A DNA stretch of 64,000 nt from JBEKIK01 sp963838495 (GTDB lineage: Bacteria > Planctomycetota > Planctomycetia > Pirellulales > Thermoguttaceae), in the NCBI GenBank assembly GCA_963838495.1, contig CAWIRC010000001.1, positions 1,798,001 through 1,862,000 of the forward strand, written 5' to 3'. The translations under genes and the position numbers were made by a program. Each line of letters opens with the position of its first letter. Positions within the stretch are counted from its first letter, which is position 1. The notes under the pieces are model-generated. The model had not been told where the DNA came from and searched no databases. It was given only the letters and a program-made list of their open reading frames with translations. This document shows, in pieces, positions 37,511 through 45,528 of this stretch.

Positions 37511-37915
37511 TCATTTTGCCGTTTCCATGGCCGCCGCGCGTACGAAATCCGATAATCCGGTGAATCCCTTTCGTTTTGCCGTCGCCTCCAACAGCACTTT
37601 TTCGTCCGCAGTTAGCCGAACGTTGACTTGCATTGTGCGAGAGCCTTCCCGGGCCGGTGTCGGCGGCCTTTTTCCTTCTTCGAGCAAGTATGCCACCCAA
37701 CCGGCAAACGCCTCTCTGGTATTTTTTACGCATTGTTCGACTGTTTTTCCGTCGCCGTGAATGCCGGGCAACTCCAGCCCCCGGCCGTACCAATGGCCAT
37801 CCTCGAAACTGAGAATTACCTGGTACTGCTCGGCGATCTTTTTAGCCTTGGCCATTATTTTGGCATCAAACGGCCGATCAATCGCCTTGGCAGACTTTTT
37901 CGACTTGGTGGACAT
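37511..37915 (-). CDS. hicB: HicB-family antitoxin with C-terminal ribbon-helix-helix
   Basis: 134 residues from ATG 37915, or 114 from ATG 37855. Basic N-terminus, then the HicB core YQVILSFEDGHWYGRGLELPGIHGDGKTVEQC, and a C-terminal RHH-like part (MQVNVRLTADEKVLLEATAKRKGF) that would bind DNA. It overlaps the end of the hicA frame by 38 nt if the long start is used. Two AT-rich CCTAGG-type palindromes upstream of hicA are candidate operators. Confidence 0.82.
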   Translation of the reverse strand: MSTKSKKSAKAIDRPFDAKIMAKAKKIAEQYQVILSFEDGHWYGRGLELPGIHGDGKTVEQCVKNTREAFAGWVAYLLEEGKRPPTPAREGSRTMQVNVRLTADEKVLLEATAKRKGFTGLSDFVRAAAMETAK

Positions 37916-38068
37916 AGTATGGCTTGACCTTTCCTTTATGCACTGGAATAGAAAACGGCTGCTCTTTTGGTTTAGTAAAGTAATGATGGGAACCGCTGAT
38001 CCGCACCAGGCTGTACCCGGCCCGCTCCAGCATCTTCTTCACCTCTGCAAACCTTTTTCACCGGGCAT
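37878..38068 (-). pseudogene. hicA: HicA toxin with broken start frame
   Basis: Not in any long ORF because the ATG lies in a different frame. The coding part reads KRFAEVKKMLERAGYSLV, then ISGSHHYFTKPKEQPF (catalytic His in GSHHY), IPVHKGKVKPYY. A TGA lies directly before KRF. If the AAAAA run at 38054-38058 (plus strand TTTTT) had six bases, ATG 38068 would read MPGEKRFAEV and join. So a one-base homopolymer change separates start and body. It may be an assembly error, or the toxin may start at an internal GTG or ATG, or be dead. Confidence 0.7.
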
Positions 38069-38074
38069 TAATAG

Positions 38075-38127
38075 TATATCCTAGGCTATACGATAGTCAA
38101 GCCCATTCATACTAGGCATATCCCTAG
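38075..38127 (-). promoter_or_regulatory. Two AT-rich CCTAGG-type palindromes, candidate HicB operators
   Basis: TATATCCTAGGCTATA at 38075-38090 (near-perfect dyad) and CTAGG-CATATC-CCTAG at 38112-38127. Both lie just upstream of hicA, where an autoregulating antitoxin would bind. Confidence 0.5.
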
Positions 38128-38128
38128 C

Positions 38129-38407
38129 TTATAATTCAGCCGGTTTTGTATCGTCTTTTTCCACTTTTGCGACGATCATCCATTGGACAATAAAACGGAA
38201 GGCGACGTATGAAACTGTGATTCCTATGATAAATCCCATCATACCGCAGATGATTTTGATGCTTTGTAATTCAACGCCCAATGCACCCAAAAAGCCTCCT
38301 ACGAATGCCCCTGTAATTATTCCGATTATAAATGCACCAACGGCAGAAGTGATCCAATACACAAACCACGCCAAGAAGTAGGTCGATTCGCCGATATTCT
38401 TCGACAT
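38129..38407 (-). CDS. Small membrane protein of unknown function
   Basis: 92 residues with two long hydrophobic, glycine-rich stretches (SAVGAFIIGIITGAFVGGFLGALG and IICGMMGFIIGITVSYVAF) and a charged tail. Composition is more AT-rich than housekeeping neighbours. It lies within the toxin-antitoxin island, and immediately follows, on the same strand, a pseudo-copy of the pyrF tail. Function unknown. Confidence 0.6.
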   Translation of the reverse strand: MSKNIGESTYFLAWFVYWITSAVGAFIIGIITGAFVGGFLGALGVELQSIKIICGMMGFIIGITVSYVAFRFIVQWMIVAKVEKDDTKPAEL

Positions 38408-38427
38408 TCTCGTTCTCTTTGTATTGT

Positions 38428-38523
38428 CTATAGTCGCCCAGCGTGTGTGTCAGCGCGGATTTGCGCGATCATGTCGCGGGTGGCCGATTCCACGGCCTCT
38501 TGCCAACGGGAAGCGCCGAACCG
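38428..38523 (-). pseudogene. Duplicated 3' end of pyrF
   Basis: Encodes RFGASRWQEAVESATRDM, then IAQIRADTHAGRL and a stop, matching the last 31 residues of the intact PyrF. At DNA level 38462-38523 and 40057-40118 agree at 60 of 62 bases (my alignment by eye), less so after. It has no start and abuts the stop of the antitoxin gene at 38535. Confidence 0.85.
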
Positions 38524-38534
38524 GTGCCATGTGC

Positions 38535-38900
38535 TTATCCGACGGGTACTTCTTGGCCAATAACGGCCTGAAGTCCCCGTGCAACCAGGACTGCACGGGG
38601 GACGTTAAGCTTCTTGGCAAGCCGGTCGGTTTGGGCAAGCAATTTTTTTTCGACCGTGACTGAAATAGTTTTGGCCCCGCGGCCATTGCGTGGTCGGCCG
38701 CGTTTGCGGCGAGCGCGACGATCTTGGGCGCGTTGTTCGGCGGTTGGCGGACCGAAACTCTCGCCGATAAATTCTCGGTCAAACTCCTTTGTGGCCTCGC
38801 GCAACTCGGAAGTGGTCATTTCCCAGTACGGTTTAGACGGCTGGGGCGATGTTTTTCCGCCTCTACCCTTTTTTGCTAAAGTCGTTTTGTTTTTTTTCAT
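38535..38900 (-). CDS. Antitoxin of a BrnT-like module
   Basis: 121 residues: basic N-terminus with MKKNKTTLAKKGRGGKT, a middle part MTTSELREATKEFDREFIGES typical of toxin-capping antitoxin tails, and a C-terminal ribbon-helix-helix-like part (SVTVEKKLLAQTDRLAKKLNVPRAVLVARGL). The start overlaps the toxin stop by 4 nt (ATGA). The 3' end contains a strong inverted repeat (CCCCGTGCA / TGCACGGGG, 38575-38600). It ends next to the pyrF-tail copy. Confidence 0.78.
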   Translation of the reverse strand: MKKNKTTLAKKGRGGKTSPQPSKPYWEMTTSELREATKEFDREFIGESFGPPTAEQRAQDRRARRKRGRPRNGRGAKTISVTVEKKLLAQTDRLAKKLNVPRAVLVARGLQAVIGQEVPVG

Positions 38901-39163
38901 CGGCGCTTCCTTCGCGTTCTATGTTTTTCTCGGTCATTTAACGGCCGGGCATGGATCACGTACACTACGTCTTCAGGGTCATAAATGTAAACCACTTGCA
39001 ACCATCGGCCTCCATTACCTCGCCCGATCACGTACCGTTTCCCGTCCGCTCGGGCCCTCGGGTATGGTCGCCGGGCACATTCCACCACCCGCTCCGCCTC
39101 TTCCGGGGAAACGCCATGTTCGCCAATGTGTTCCATGTTCCAATCATTCCATCTAAATAGCAC
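38897..39163 (-). CDS. BrnT/DUF4258-like toxin
   Basis: 88 residues, start FRWNDWNMEHIGEHGVSPEE, then VVECARRPYPRARADGKRYVIGRGNGGRWLQVVYIYD and VYVIHARPLNDREKHR. The order of strands and the final R-rich helix is that of BrnT/DUF4258 ribonuclease-like toxins. The GNGGRWLQVVY strand and ARPLxxxE motif match relatives often labelled BrnT. Paired with the overlapping antitoxin; second BrnT-type system in the island. Confidence 0.78.
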   Translation of the reverse strand: MLFRWNDWNMEHIGEHGVSPEEAERVVECARRPYPRARADGKRYVIGRGNGGRWLQVVYIYDPEDVVYVIHARPLNDREKHRTRRKRR

Positions 39164-39212
39164 GGCATTCCACCTAAAAGTATTTTACCATATAGGAAAA
39201 TAATCCGCCAGA

Positions 39213-39299
39213 CTACCCGCTAACGCCGTCTTTGAGTTTGGACAGGTCGTATTCGGGACGCAGTTCCTTATCGTGTTCTTTTTTAATTTTCCTCTGCAT
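39213..39299 (-). pseudogene. Truncated BrnA-like antitoxin relic
   Basis: A 28-codon frame from ATG 39299 reads MQRKIKKEHDKELRPEYDL, SKLKDGVSG, then TAG. It matches the first third of the antitoxin at 36938-37159 in both protein and DNA. No toxin remnant is beside it. It is either a dead leftover of a deleted module or a tiny decoy; I favour a relic. Confidence 0.75.
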
Positions 39300-39333
39300 A
39301 ATCTCATTGAGCAATCTTGTGTAAATATTTTGT

Positions 39334-39708
39334 CTATTTTCCTTTTCTTTTTTTTCGGGACTCAATAACTTTCATTATGTTATCCACAGTTTTGGGCGAA
39401 GCGGTATGCTTCCCTGTTTCAATTCGCGATATGGTTTCCTGGCGCACGCCCGCCAATTCAGCCAGTTTTTGTTGACTCAAGCCGGCGCGTTTACGATCTC
39501 GAATCAAGTCCCTTGCCAAAGACACGCGGGCATATTCCAAGGCGGGAATGCGGCCGCTTTTATCAGGCTTGGGAAGCGGCGGCAGCCCTTCATCATCCGC
39601 CGCTAATGCCTCGCCTGCCTCGCGGCACAATCGTTCGTATTCAATTTTAGGCAACAACACAAATTGTTTGCCTTCCACCTCGATCTGTTGTAATCCGATC
39701 ATTTTCAT
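39334..39708 (-). CDS. XRE-family HTH antitoxin
   Basis: 124 residues. An N-terminal Phd/toxin-binding-like part (IGLQQIEVEGKQFVLLPKIEYERL) is joined to a C-terminal XRE helix-turn-helix (LIRDRKRAGLSQQKLAELAGVRQETISRIETGKHTASPKTV). It follows the RelE-like toxin gene directly (stop and start adjacent). HTH should allow autoregulation. The GLSQQKLAELAGVRQETISRIE helix pair is a textbook XRE fold. Confidence 0.88.
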   Translation of the reverse strand: MKMIGLQQIEVEGKQFVLLPKIEYERLCREAGEALAADDEGLPPLPKPDKSGRIPALEYARVSLARDLIRDRKRAGLSQQKLAELAGVRQETISRIETGKHTASPKTVDNIMKVIESRKKRKGK

Positions 39709-39963
39709 TCACTCCTCATAAAAACCGTCGCGGTGCCCCACTCTTTCGATAATCACTTCCGGGCCTTGAATGCGAAATTGCAGGCGATAATCTCCCGTAC
39801 GTATTCGATAATGTCCTGCTAGATTTCCTCGCAAAGGTTTGGCCCCGCTGACATTCGGCCAATGCTCCAGGCGTTCGATAATGGTTACGACGCGAGATTT
39901 AATCCGCTCGGACAATCGAGCATATTGTTCCGCCGCTTCCGCTTCAAAGGTCACTCTTGCCAT
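39709..39963 (-). CDS. relE: RelE/ParE-family toxin
   Basis: 84 residues with the RelE fold: VTFEAEAAEQYARLSERIKSRVV helix, LEHWPNVSGAKPLRGNLAGHYRIRTGDYRLQFRI and VIIERVGHRDGFYEE. The GHYRIRTGDYRL strand pair and final GHRxGFY block carry the conserved basic and tyrosine residues of RelE ribosome-dependent endonucleases. Toxin first, XRE antitoxin second (higA/relE-like order). It stands next to pyrF. Confidence 0.88.
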   Translation of the reverse strand: MARVTFEAEAAEQYARLSERIKSRVVTIIERLEHWPNVSGAKPLRGNLAGHYRIRTGDYRLQFRIQGPEVIIERVGHRDGFYEE

Positions 39964-40022
39964 GAAATTATTATGACATATTTATGACATTTGTCAAGAT
40001 GTCTATCTGCGATTAGGAAACG

Positions 40023-40946
40023 TTACAGCCGCTCGGCCGGTGTATCCGCCCTGAGCTGCGCGATCATGTCGCGGGTGGCCGCTTCCACGGCCTCTTGCCA
40101 ACGGGATGCGCCGAACCGTTCAGAATACGGCTTGATGGCATGGGCGAAGATGATGCCCCGGGAATTGTTGATGATCGCGCCTTTTCCCTGCTCGTCGAAT
40201 GCTCCTGCAACGTCGGCGGCCGATCCGCCTTGCGCGCCGTAGCCGGGCACGAGAAACCAGGTGTGCGGCATCGCCGCCCGCAGTTCGGCCAACTGCCGCG
40301 GATACGTGGCCCCGGCCACCGCCCCAACTATCCCATAGCCGCATTCGCCCGTGGTTTCCAAGGCCATGCGTTCCACGTATTGGGCCACGTGGGCAAAAAC
40401 CGGCTGCCCGCCGGCCAGCAAATCCTGAAGCATCCTCCCGCCGGGATTGGATGTTTTCACCAGCACAAATATTCCCGCCGCCCGCTGCCGGGCAACGTCG
40501 ATAAAAGGTTGCAGGCTGTCATCGCCCAGGTAGGGATTTACAGTCAAGGCATCCGCGCCCCAGGGACTCTGTCCGCTACGTCCCAAAAAACCCTGGGCAT
40601 AGGCCGTGGCCGTTGATCCGATGTCGTTGCGTTTGCCGTCCAAGATCACCAGCAGACCTTTGTCCCGGGCGTAGGCCATTACCTCGCCCAAGGCCGCCAT
40701 TCCACCGGGGCCCAGCCGCTCGAAAAAGGCGGCCTGCGGCTTTACCGCCGGCACCAGCGGGGCGACCACGTCGATAACCCCCATGCAAAACCGCTTGCAT
40801 GCCAGGGCCTGTTCGTTCCAATCATTCGCTTTTTCAGCAGGCAACAAACCCGAAGGCAAAGATTCTATCCGCGGATCCAATCCCACCAACACCGGATTTT
40901 TCAAACGTCCCACCGCCTCGGCCAGCCGATCGATAAACGAATTCAC
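40023..40946 (-). CDS. pyrF: Orotidine 5'-phosphate decarboxylase (type 2)
   Basis: 307 residues, the longer type 2 form. The N-terminus has VLVGLDPRIESLP and the catalytic block VILDGKRNDIGSTA (Asp-Lys-Asp tetrad residues), followed by TVNPYLGDDSLQPF, VLVKTSNPG and the phosphate-gripping GYGAQGG near residue 240. It makes UMP from OMP. Its 3' end is duplicated at 38428-38523, marking the edge of the toxin-antitoxin island. Just upstream is a heptad repeat array. Confidence 0.94.
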   Translation of the reverse strand: MNSFIDRLAEAVGRLKNPVLVGLDPRIESLPSGLLPAEKANDWNEQALACKRFCMGVIDVVAPLVPAVKPQAAFFERLGPGGMAALGEVMAYARDKGLLVILDGKRNDIGSTATAYAQGFLGRSGQSPWGADALTVNPYLGDDSLQPFIDVARQRAAGIFVLVKTSNPGGRMLQDLLAGGQPVFAHVAQYVERMALETTGECGYGIVGAVAGATYPRQLAELRAAMPHTWFLVPGYGAQGGSAADVAGAFDEQGKGAIINNSRGIIFAHAIKPYSERFGASRWQEAVEAATRDMIAQLRADTPAERL

Positions 40947-40966
40947 GATACGAGTTCCTCGGTAAA

Positions 40967-41022
40967 CAGTTATCAGTTATCAGTCTACAGTCTCCGGCCT
41001 CCGGCCTCCAGTCTCCGGCCTC
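40967..41022 (+). repeat. Heptad tandem array of eight CAGTCTC/CGGCCTC-type units
   Basis: Eight 7-bp units upstream of pyrF: CAGTTAT twice, CAGTCTA, CAGTCTC, CGGCCTC twice, CAGTCTC, CGGCCTC. Period 7 throughout. Related in unit to the array at 6778-6826. Confidence 0.8.
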
Positions 41023-41105
41023 CAGCCCAAAAAGGGGCCATTGCAAATTCCAATCCGATTTGTCATACTTAGCGAAGCCGGGTGTTTAACACCTCATACC
41101 CAATT

Positions 41106-41180
41106 CGGGGCGTGGCGCAGTCTGGCTAGCGCGTCTGAATGGGGTTCAGAAGGTCGCAAGTTCAAATCTTGTCGCCCCGA
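41106..41180 (+). tRNA. tRNA-Pro (anticodon GGG)
   Basis: Full cloverleaf: acceptor CGGGGCG (41106-41112) paired with CGCCCCG, D stem GCGC/GCGC, anticodon stem TCTGA/TCAGA with loop ATGGGGT, T arm GCAAG-TTCAAAT-CTTGT. C1-G72 is typical of bacterial tRNA-Pro. The 3' CCA is not encoded. Followed by a strong terminator at 41185. Confidence 0.95.
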
Positions 41181-41184
41181 CAAT

Positions 41185-41223
41185 AAAGGCCCATTGTAAT
41201 AAGGAAGCAACAATGGGCCTTTT
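41185..41223 (+). terminator. Rho-independent terminator after tRNA-Pro
   Basis: Perfect 13-bp stem AAAGGCCCATTGT / ACAATGGGCCTTT separated by 12 bases. Confidence 0.85.
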
Positions 41224-41436
41224 AATGTTCTCTGTGCCTGTTTTCACATTAATAGAGAACGAGAAGACGGCTACTTGATAATGCACGCGATAAACAGCCA
41301 CAATCTTGTCATGTTTGTCGCTAATTTATGCACCCATTCCTTTTTACCTACCTGAGATGGGTGATCAAGCATGCGGGAAAAGGGGCCGATTAGCGCCTGG
41401 ATTATTTTCCTGGCTGCCTGAACGCCTGTTCGCCTA

Positions 41437-41464
41437 TTGCAATACATTTTGAATAGATTATGCT
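41437..41464 (+). promoter_or_regulatory. Promoter-like element for candidate small RNA
   Basis: TTGCAA (41437-41442), 16-bp spacer, TATGCT (41459-41464). About 105 bp before a strong terminator and no ORF between. Confidence 0.4.
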
Positions 41465-41470
41465 AGTTAG

Positions 41471-41567
41471 TCGATGGGCATTCTTCGGTCGGATTCCCTG
41501 CCCCATCCGGCCACCGCCTATCAAAAATAGCCCCCATGTCCGGCTAGTCCGGGCATGGGGGTTTTTG
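41471..41567 (+). ncRNA. Candidate small RNA, about 97 nt
   Basis: Between the promoter-like element and a rho-independent terminator (CCCCCATG ... CATGGGGG plus TTTTTGTTTT, 41531-41570). An internal hairpin GATGGGCA / TGCCCCATC (41473-41507) is also visible. I find no 4.5S, 6S, tmRNA or riboswitch consensus. Position downstream of tRNA-Pro. Confidence 0.4.
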
Positions 41568-41929
41568 TTTTGTCGGCCTATCCACGATCACTTATCTAAA
41601 AAACGGTCAAAACGGGTGTTAAACAGGTATCAGGATTTTGTGCACTGTTCTAATAGAAGGGCCGCCCCCCCTTACCTCATCTTTCTGGGGTTATTGATAC
41701 CTACAATCAAAATTGTATACTAATCGAATTCTCGCGATTCACCGTATGGGCATCATGCCCAGAGGTAGCGGCAGCATTCCACAGCACAACGGCAAAACGC
41801 TTGTTGCAGCAAGCCCTGGAATGCCTTCTCAGGATTCGGCATAGTTTTTCAGAATCTATCCGCAAGGCCAAACCCCGCGTTGGGTTCGGCGTCCAAGAGT
41901 GGCAACTTTTTTCCAAAGGAGAGATTGTC

Positions 41930-42968
41930 ATGTTACGTTTTTTTAAAGTTTCTGTGCATTGTGTCATTTGTGTTTTCTGCCGCGAGTGTCCAGACTACAT
42001 TCGCTGACACCCTTTCTGGTTCGTGGAGCGTCCTGGCGCCTATGCCAACGCCTACGTCCGATACTTTTGTGGCTGCCGTGAATGGCGAGTTGTATGTTGC
42101 CGGAGGCAACACGGGCCCGACGCAAGTCAACACACTGCTAGAATACGACCCGGCGACGAACACTTGGACCACCAAAGCGCCGATGCCTACTGCCCTATAC
42201 CAGGGTTCCGTGGCCGTGCTTGGCAGCAAGATTTATTGCTTCGGCGGTTGGGACCACATGTACACGTGGTTGCCGCACACAAATGTTCAGATTTACGACA
42301 CGACGACGGATTCGTGGAGCACTGGTGCGTCCATTCCCCACCTGAGTGCGTCGGGAGAGGCCGCCGCGATCAACGGCAAAATCTATTTACACACACCCGC
42401 CGACGGGTATGACGGTGCGAAAAGACTTTTGGACATGTATGATCCCGTGGCGAACAGTTGGTCCTCTTTGCCGAACAGCCCCTCGGGACACTCTGGGGGC
42501 GCCGGCGGCGCGATTGGAGGCAAGTTCTACGTTGGCGTCGGTTATGATAATCAGTATATGACTCAACTTGATGCGTACGATCCGACGACCAATTCATGGC
42601 AGACGTTGGCCTCAGCGCCAACTGCTCGATTGGCTGTCGCCAGCGGCATTCTCGGCGACGACCTCCTTGTAGCCGGAGGTTCATCAAGCACAACTGATCT
42701 TCTGAGCAGCTTTGAAGCATACGATGTCGGGACGAACGCTTGGTACTCACTGCCTTCGATGCCCTTCGGCACCAAACAGGCAGGTGGCGCCGTCATCGGC
42801 AATACATTTTATGTTGTCGGTGGATATGACAGCTCAGGCACCACCGGACGTCTGATGGCCTTCACCATACCAGAACCAGCGTCACTGGCGATGCTGGCCG
42901 TCGGAGGCATCCTGACCTGTTTTGTCGGATGGCTCAAGCGACTCCGTTTGAGCCGACGCGCTGCTTGA
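41930..42968 (+). CDS. Kelch-repeat PEP-CTERM protein, frameshift in signal peptide
   Basis: About 346 residues. ATG 41930 has an excellent ribosome binding site (AAAGGAG), but a run of seven T at 41938-41944 puts it in the wrong frame; with six, the N-terminus would read MLRFLKFLCIVSFVFSAA, a perfect signal peptide. The body is five to six kelch-type beta-propeller blades with VLAPMPTPTSD, LYVAGGNTG, YDPATNTWTTKAPMP and similar copies. The C-terminus has the PEP-CTERM signal: PEPASLAMLAV, helix, and KRLRLSRRA. It would be sorted by exosortase to the outside. The T-run may be a sequencing error or a phase-variable switch. Confidence 0.83.
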
Positions 42969-43236
42969 ACCGGCGCCGGATGACCGGATTGACCTCGGCA
43001 AAGATTCGTTCCATTTACCACAGCTTCGGCACTGAGATTGACGGTATCCCTGCCAAAGCAATTGATGCACAAGTAAATTATCGTCAGGACCACGATTGAC
43101 GCATCTGGCAATGATTACGTCTCTTTTGAGAGCCTATTCCAGAGCCATGTCCTACTCGGCATCGCTGCCATTAGCCTGCGGTCTATACCTGGCATACGCA
43201 AGGCCATACTTTATTAGGGATTAGATACCGGGGGAA

Positions 43237-43392
43237 TCAAACATTTTGCGGCGGGGCAGGGGCTATAGCAGTGTAAATGATATACCCAACCATGAAAATG
43301 ACCCAGGCGGTCCAGCCGATGGCTGCCACGTAAACGTACCAATTGCTCGGATAGGCTATGTAAGCCAAAAAAGCCTTTTTTATTGCATTCAT
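43237..43392 (-). CDS. Small membrane protein, 51 aa
   Basis: Too short for most gene finders. ATG 43392 follows AGGGGAGAATAT (good ribosome binding site). The protein is MNAIKKAFLAYIAYPSNWY, then VYVAAIGWTAWVIFMVGYII, then a short tail APAPPQN. One clear TM. Codon use and start signal look real. No family known to me; it lies upstream of the SPFH gene on the opposite flank, with its own AT-rich promoter region. Confidence 0.65.
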   Translation of the reverse strand: MNAIKKAFLAYIAYPSNWYVYVAAIGWTAWVIFMVGYIIYTAIAPAPPQNV

Positions 43393-43542
43393 ATATTCTC
43401 CCCTGACGTCTTGTTAAATCTCGTTTTTAGTTGTTTTTACAGAATTAAAGCTAATATATTTTAAATCAAAAAAGGCGATTTGCAAAGTCCGTCTATTCAA
43501 TCCGGTTATGCCTCAATCGACCCTAACGGGTGGTGGCACGAA

Positions 43543-45528
43543 TTATGGCTTCGAGATCTCTTTAGGGGTAGCTGCAACCGGGGCGTTCGGACTGGCCGGC
43601 GATGCAATCTGCTCGCTCAGGTATTTCATCAGCGTCGCGCCCACGCCGTCCAGCGTTGCGCCGCCGCCAAGGGCCAGAATTTCGGGCATGATTTTTACGC
43701 CCCGTTCGGCCAAGGCGGCAATGACGTTTATGACCGCGGTTTGCACCTGGCCCATGGCCTTAACCTGGGCCTCGAAACCCTTTGCCCTTGCCAAGCCCAC
43801 GGCCTCGACCTCGGCCCCTTTGGCCCGACCGGTTTCGGAAATGTAAGTCGCCTCGCCGTCGGCCTGTTTTTTGCGTGCCTGGGCCGTTTGCGTGGCGATC
43901 TCCACGCCCACCTGCGCCTGCGCCAATTGCGCCTGCATGTCGGCCGTGCCCTTGGTCTTTTCCATGTCGATGCGCAACTGTTGCGCCTCCTGCTGCATCT
44001 TGTAGGTCGCCTTTTCCTGGTTGGCGATCTCGCGCTGCGTAAGCACCTTGACCAGCGCTTCCGGCAGAATCACGTCTTGAATGTACACCCCGCGGGTCTC
44101 CACTTCGTACTGGCTAAGCTGCTCGCGAATGTGAACAAGCGCCGATTCCTGCACCTGCTGCCGGGTCTCGATGAACTGCACGGCCGGCATGCTTTGCAGC
44201 TTGTCGCGGAAATGATTTCCTACTGCCGCTTGCAGCACCTCGTTTACCAGGTTGGCGATTGTGCCCACCATGCTGATCACGCGCGGGGCGGTGGTGTCGG
44301 GCACGTGGATCTGCACGACCAGCTCGATCTTGAAAATAAATCCCTCGCGGCTCTTGGCCTCGATCTGGGACAGGCGCTCGTCGAGCTTGTGGGCCATGCT
44401 TACCGCCTCCGACCAGTTCAGGCTCAAAATGGCCGTGGGCACTTTCTCGGCCTCGTAGCAGCGCGGATTGATGGCGTACTTGCCGGTCCTTAGCGGCTCC
44501 TGCCAGATGCCGCGATGGCCGGGCCGGACGATCGAGCCGAACTTGAACGCCGCACCCGACGTGTCTTCGGTGGGCAGTCCGACGTAGGCCTTGATTACCG
44601 CCACCTCGCCCTGCTTCACGACGAGCATGGGGACTTCCTCAACCCGCACCAGGAATGGATTCAATAGATACGCCCCGTAAAGCAGCGTATCGTGTTGCAG
44701 CCCGATCTTGCCGCCGGCCTTTAAGAAAGCGTCGAGGTCCTGATAGTTGTTGTGTTGCGTGGCCTTTGATGCGATCAGGGCCTCGATGAGCGTCTGGTCG
44801 GTGGCGTGTTCCTTTTCCAGCCGCTTGATGTCCTCGAACTCGCCCAGCCGGCCGGCAATGGCCCCTGCGGGCAAGGGCTGGCCTTCCAGCGTGGTGATTA
44901 TGCCGCAGGTATCGATAATTCCCTCGCCGTCGGTCGACTTCGGCGTGATCACAGTGACCTTGAGCTGGTCTTCTTCCAATCCAAACGACTGATATGTGAA
45001 ATTGCCGTAGAATTGCAGACGCTGGAACTCTTTCGCCACGGGCACCCCGTAAACGCGCTTGCGCGTAATCACCAGGAAGCCCACCGGATGCACGGGCATG
45101 AGGCTGCCCGGCGGCAACACCGGACGCTGCACGCCCTTTTGTCCGCCGGCCTTAAGCCATGCCCTGATGTCGGTGATCAGATTCAATTCGCTCAGCGACA
45201 CGGCCGACTTCGCGCCCACCGGAAGCGGCCGGCCCACCTGAGAGACAACCACGCCGATCTCGCCTGCGCGAACCTGCACCCAAGGATGCTTTTCCACCGC
45301 GTACACGATCCACAACTTGAAGTGCCAGCCCGGCATAAGAAGATCGGCCTGGTAGCCCGCCTCGCCGCGGAATGCGATCGGGTTGTCGTCGGGGAGTTTT
45401 TTAAGCGAGAACCGCTTCGTCACCAGCCCGATCGACGTCGGCCCGATTATCCTGATTGAAGGCAACACCAAAATCACGATCAAAGCCGCAACGATCCCCA
45501 AAGCCCAATACAAAATCAACGGTTGCAT
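43543..45528 (-). CDS. SPFH/band-7 (flotillin-like) membrane protein
   Basis: 661 residues. N-terminal TM (LILYWALGIVAALIVILVLPSIRII), then a band-7/SPFH domain (about 35-330 with an insertion) and a second SPFH-like stretch (about 360-470), followed by a long helical region rich in Ala, Gln and Glu (EKATYKMQQEAQQLRIDMEKTKG, MQAQLAQAQVGVEIATQTAQ) and a C-terminal tail (GGGATLDGVGATLMKYL). This is the flotillin order, though much longer than most. SPFH proteins organise membrane microdomains and can scaffold proteases. Not in an operon here; tRNA-Ser lies upstream. Confidence 0.85.
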   Translation of the reverse strand: MQPLILYWALGIVAALIVILVLPSIRIIGPTSIGLVTKRFSLKKLPDDNPIAFRGEAGYQADLLMPGWHFKLWIVYAVEKHPWVQVRAGEIGVVVSQVGRPLPVGAKSAVSLSELNLITDIRAWLKAGGQKGVQRPVLPPGSLMPVHPVGFLVITRKRVYGVPVAKEFQRLQFYGNFTYQSFGLEEDQLKVTVITPKSTDGEGIIDTCGIITTLEGQPLPAGAIAGRLGEFEDIKRLEKEHATDQTLIEALIASKATQHNNYQDLDAFLKAGGKIGLQHDTLLYGAYLLNPFLVRVEEVPMLVVKQGEVAVIKAYVGLPTEDTSGAAFKFGSIVRPGHRGIWQEPLRTGKYAINPRCYEAEKVPTAILSLNWSEAVSMAHKLDERLSQIEAKSREGFIFKIELVVQIHVPDTTAPRVISMVGTIANLVNEVLQAAVGNHFRDKLQSMPAVQFIETRQQVQESALVHIREQLSQYEVETRGVYIQDVILPEALVKVLTQREIANQEKATYKMQQEAQQLRIDMEKTKGTADMQAQLAQAQVGVEIATQTAQARKKQADGEATYISETGRAKGAEVEAVGLARAKGFEAQVKAMGQVQTAVINVIAALAERGVKIMPEILALGGGATLDGVGATLMKYLSEQIASPASPNAPVAATPKEISKP

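Larger units (their letters stand above)
41224..41929. other. Long intergenic region between tRNA-Pro and kelch gene
   Basis: About 700 bp with no accepted ORF. It contains a possible small RNA (41471-41567) with promoter and terminator, and then the leader of the PEP-CTERM gene with its Shine-Dalgarno AAAGGAG at 41915-41921. Confidence 0.5.

Noticed and set aside
38450..38782. 110-codon leftward frame
   Set aside because: A different frame of the antitoxin gene and pyrF-tail copy.
40967..41022. CRISPR array
   Set aside because: Units are 7 bp without spacers.
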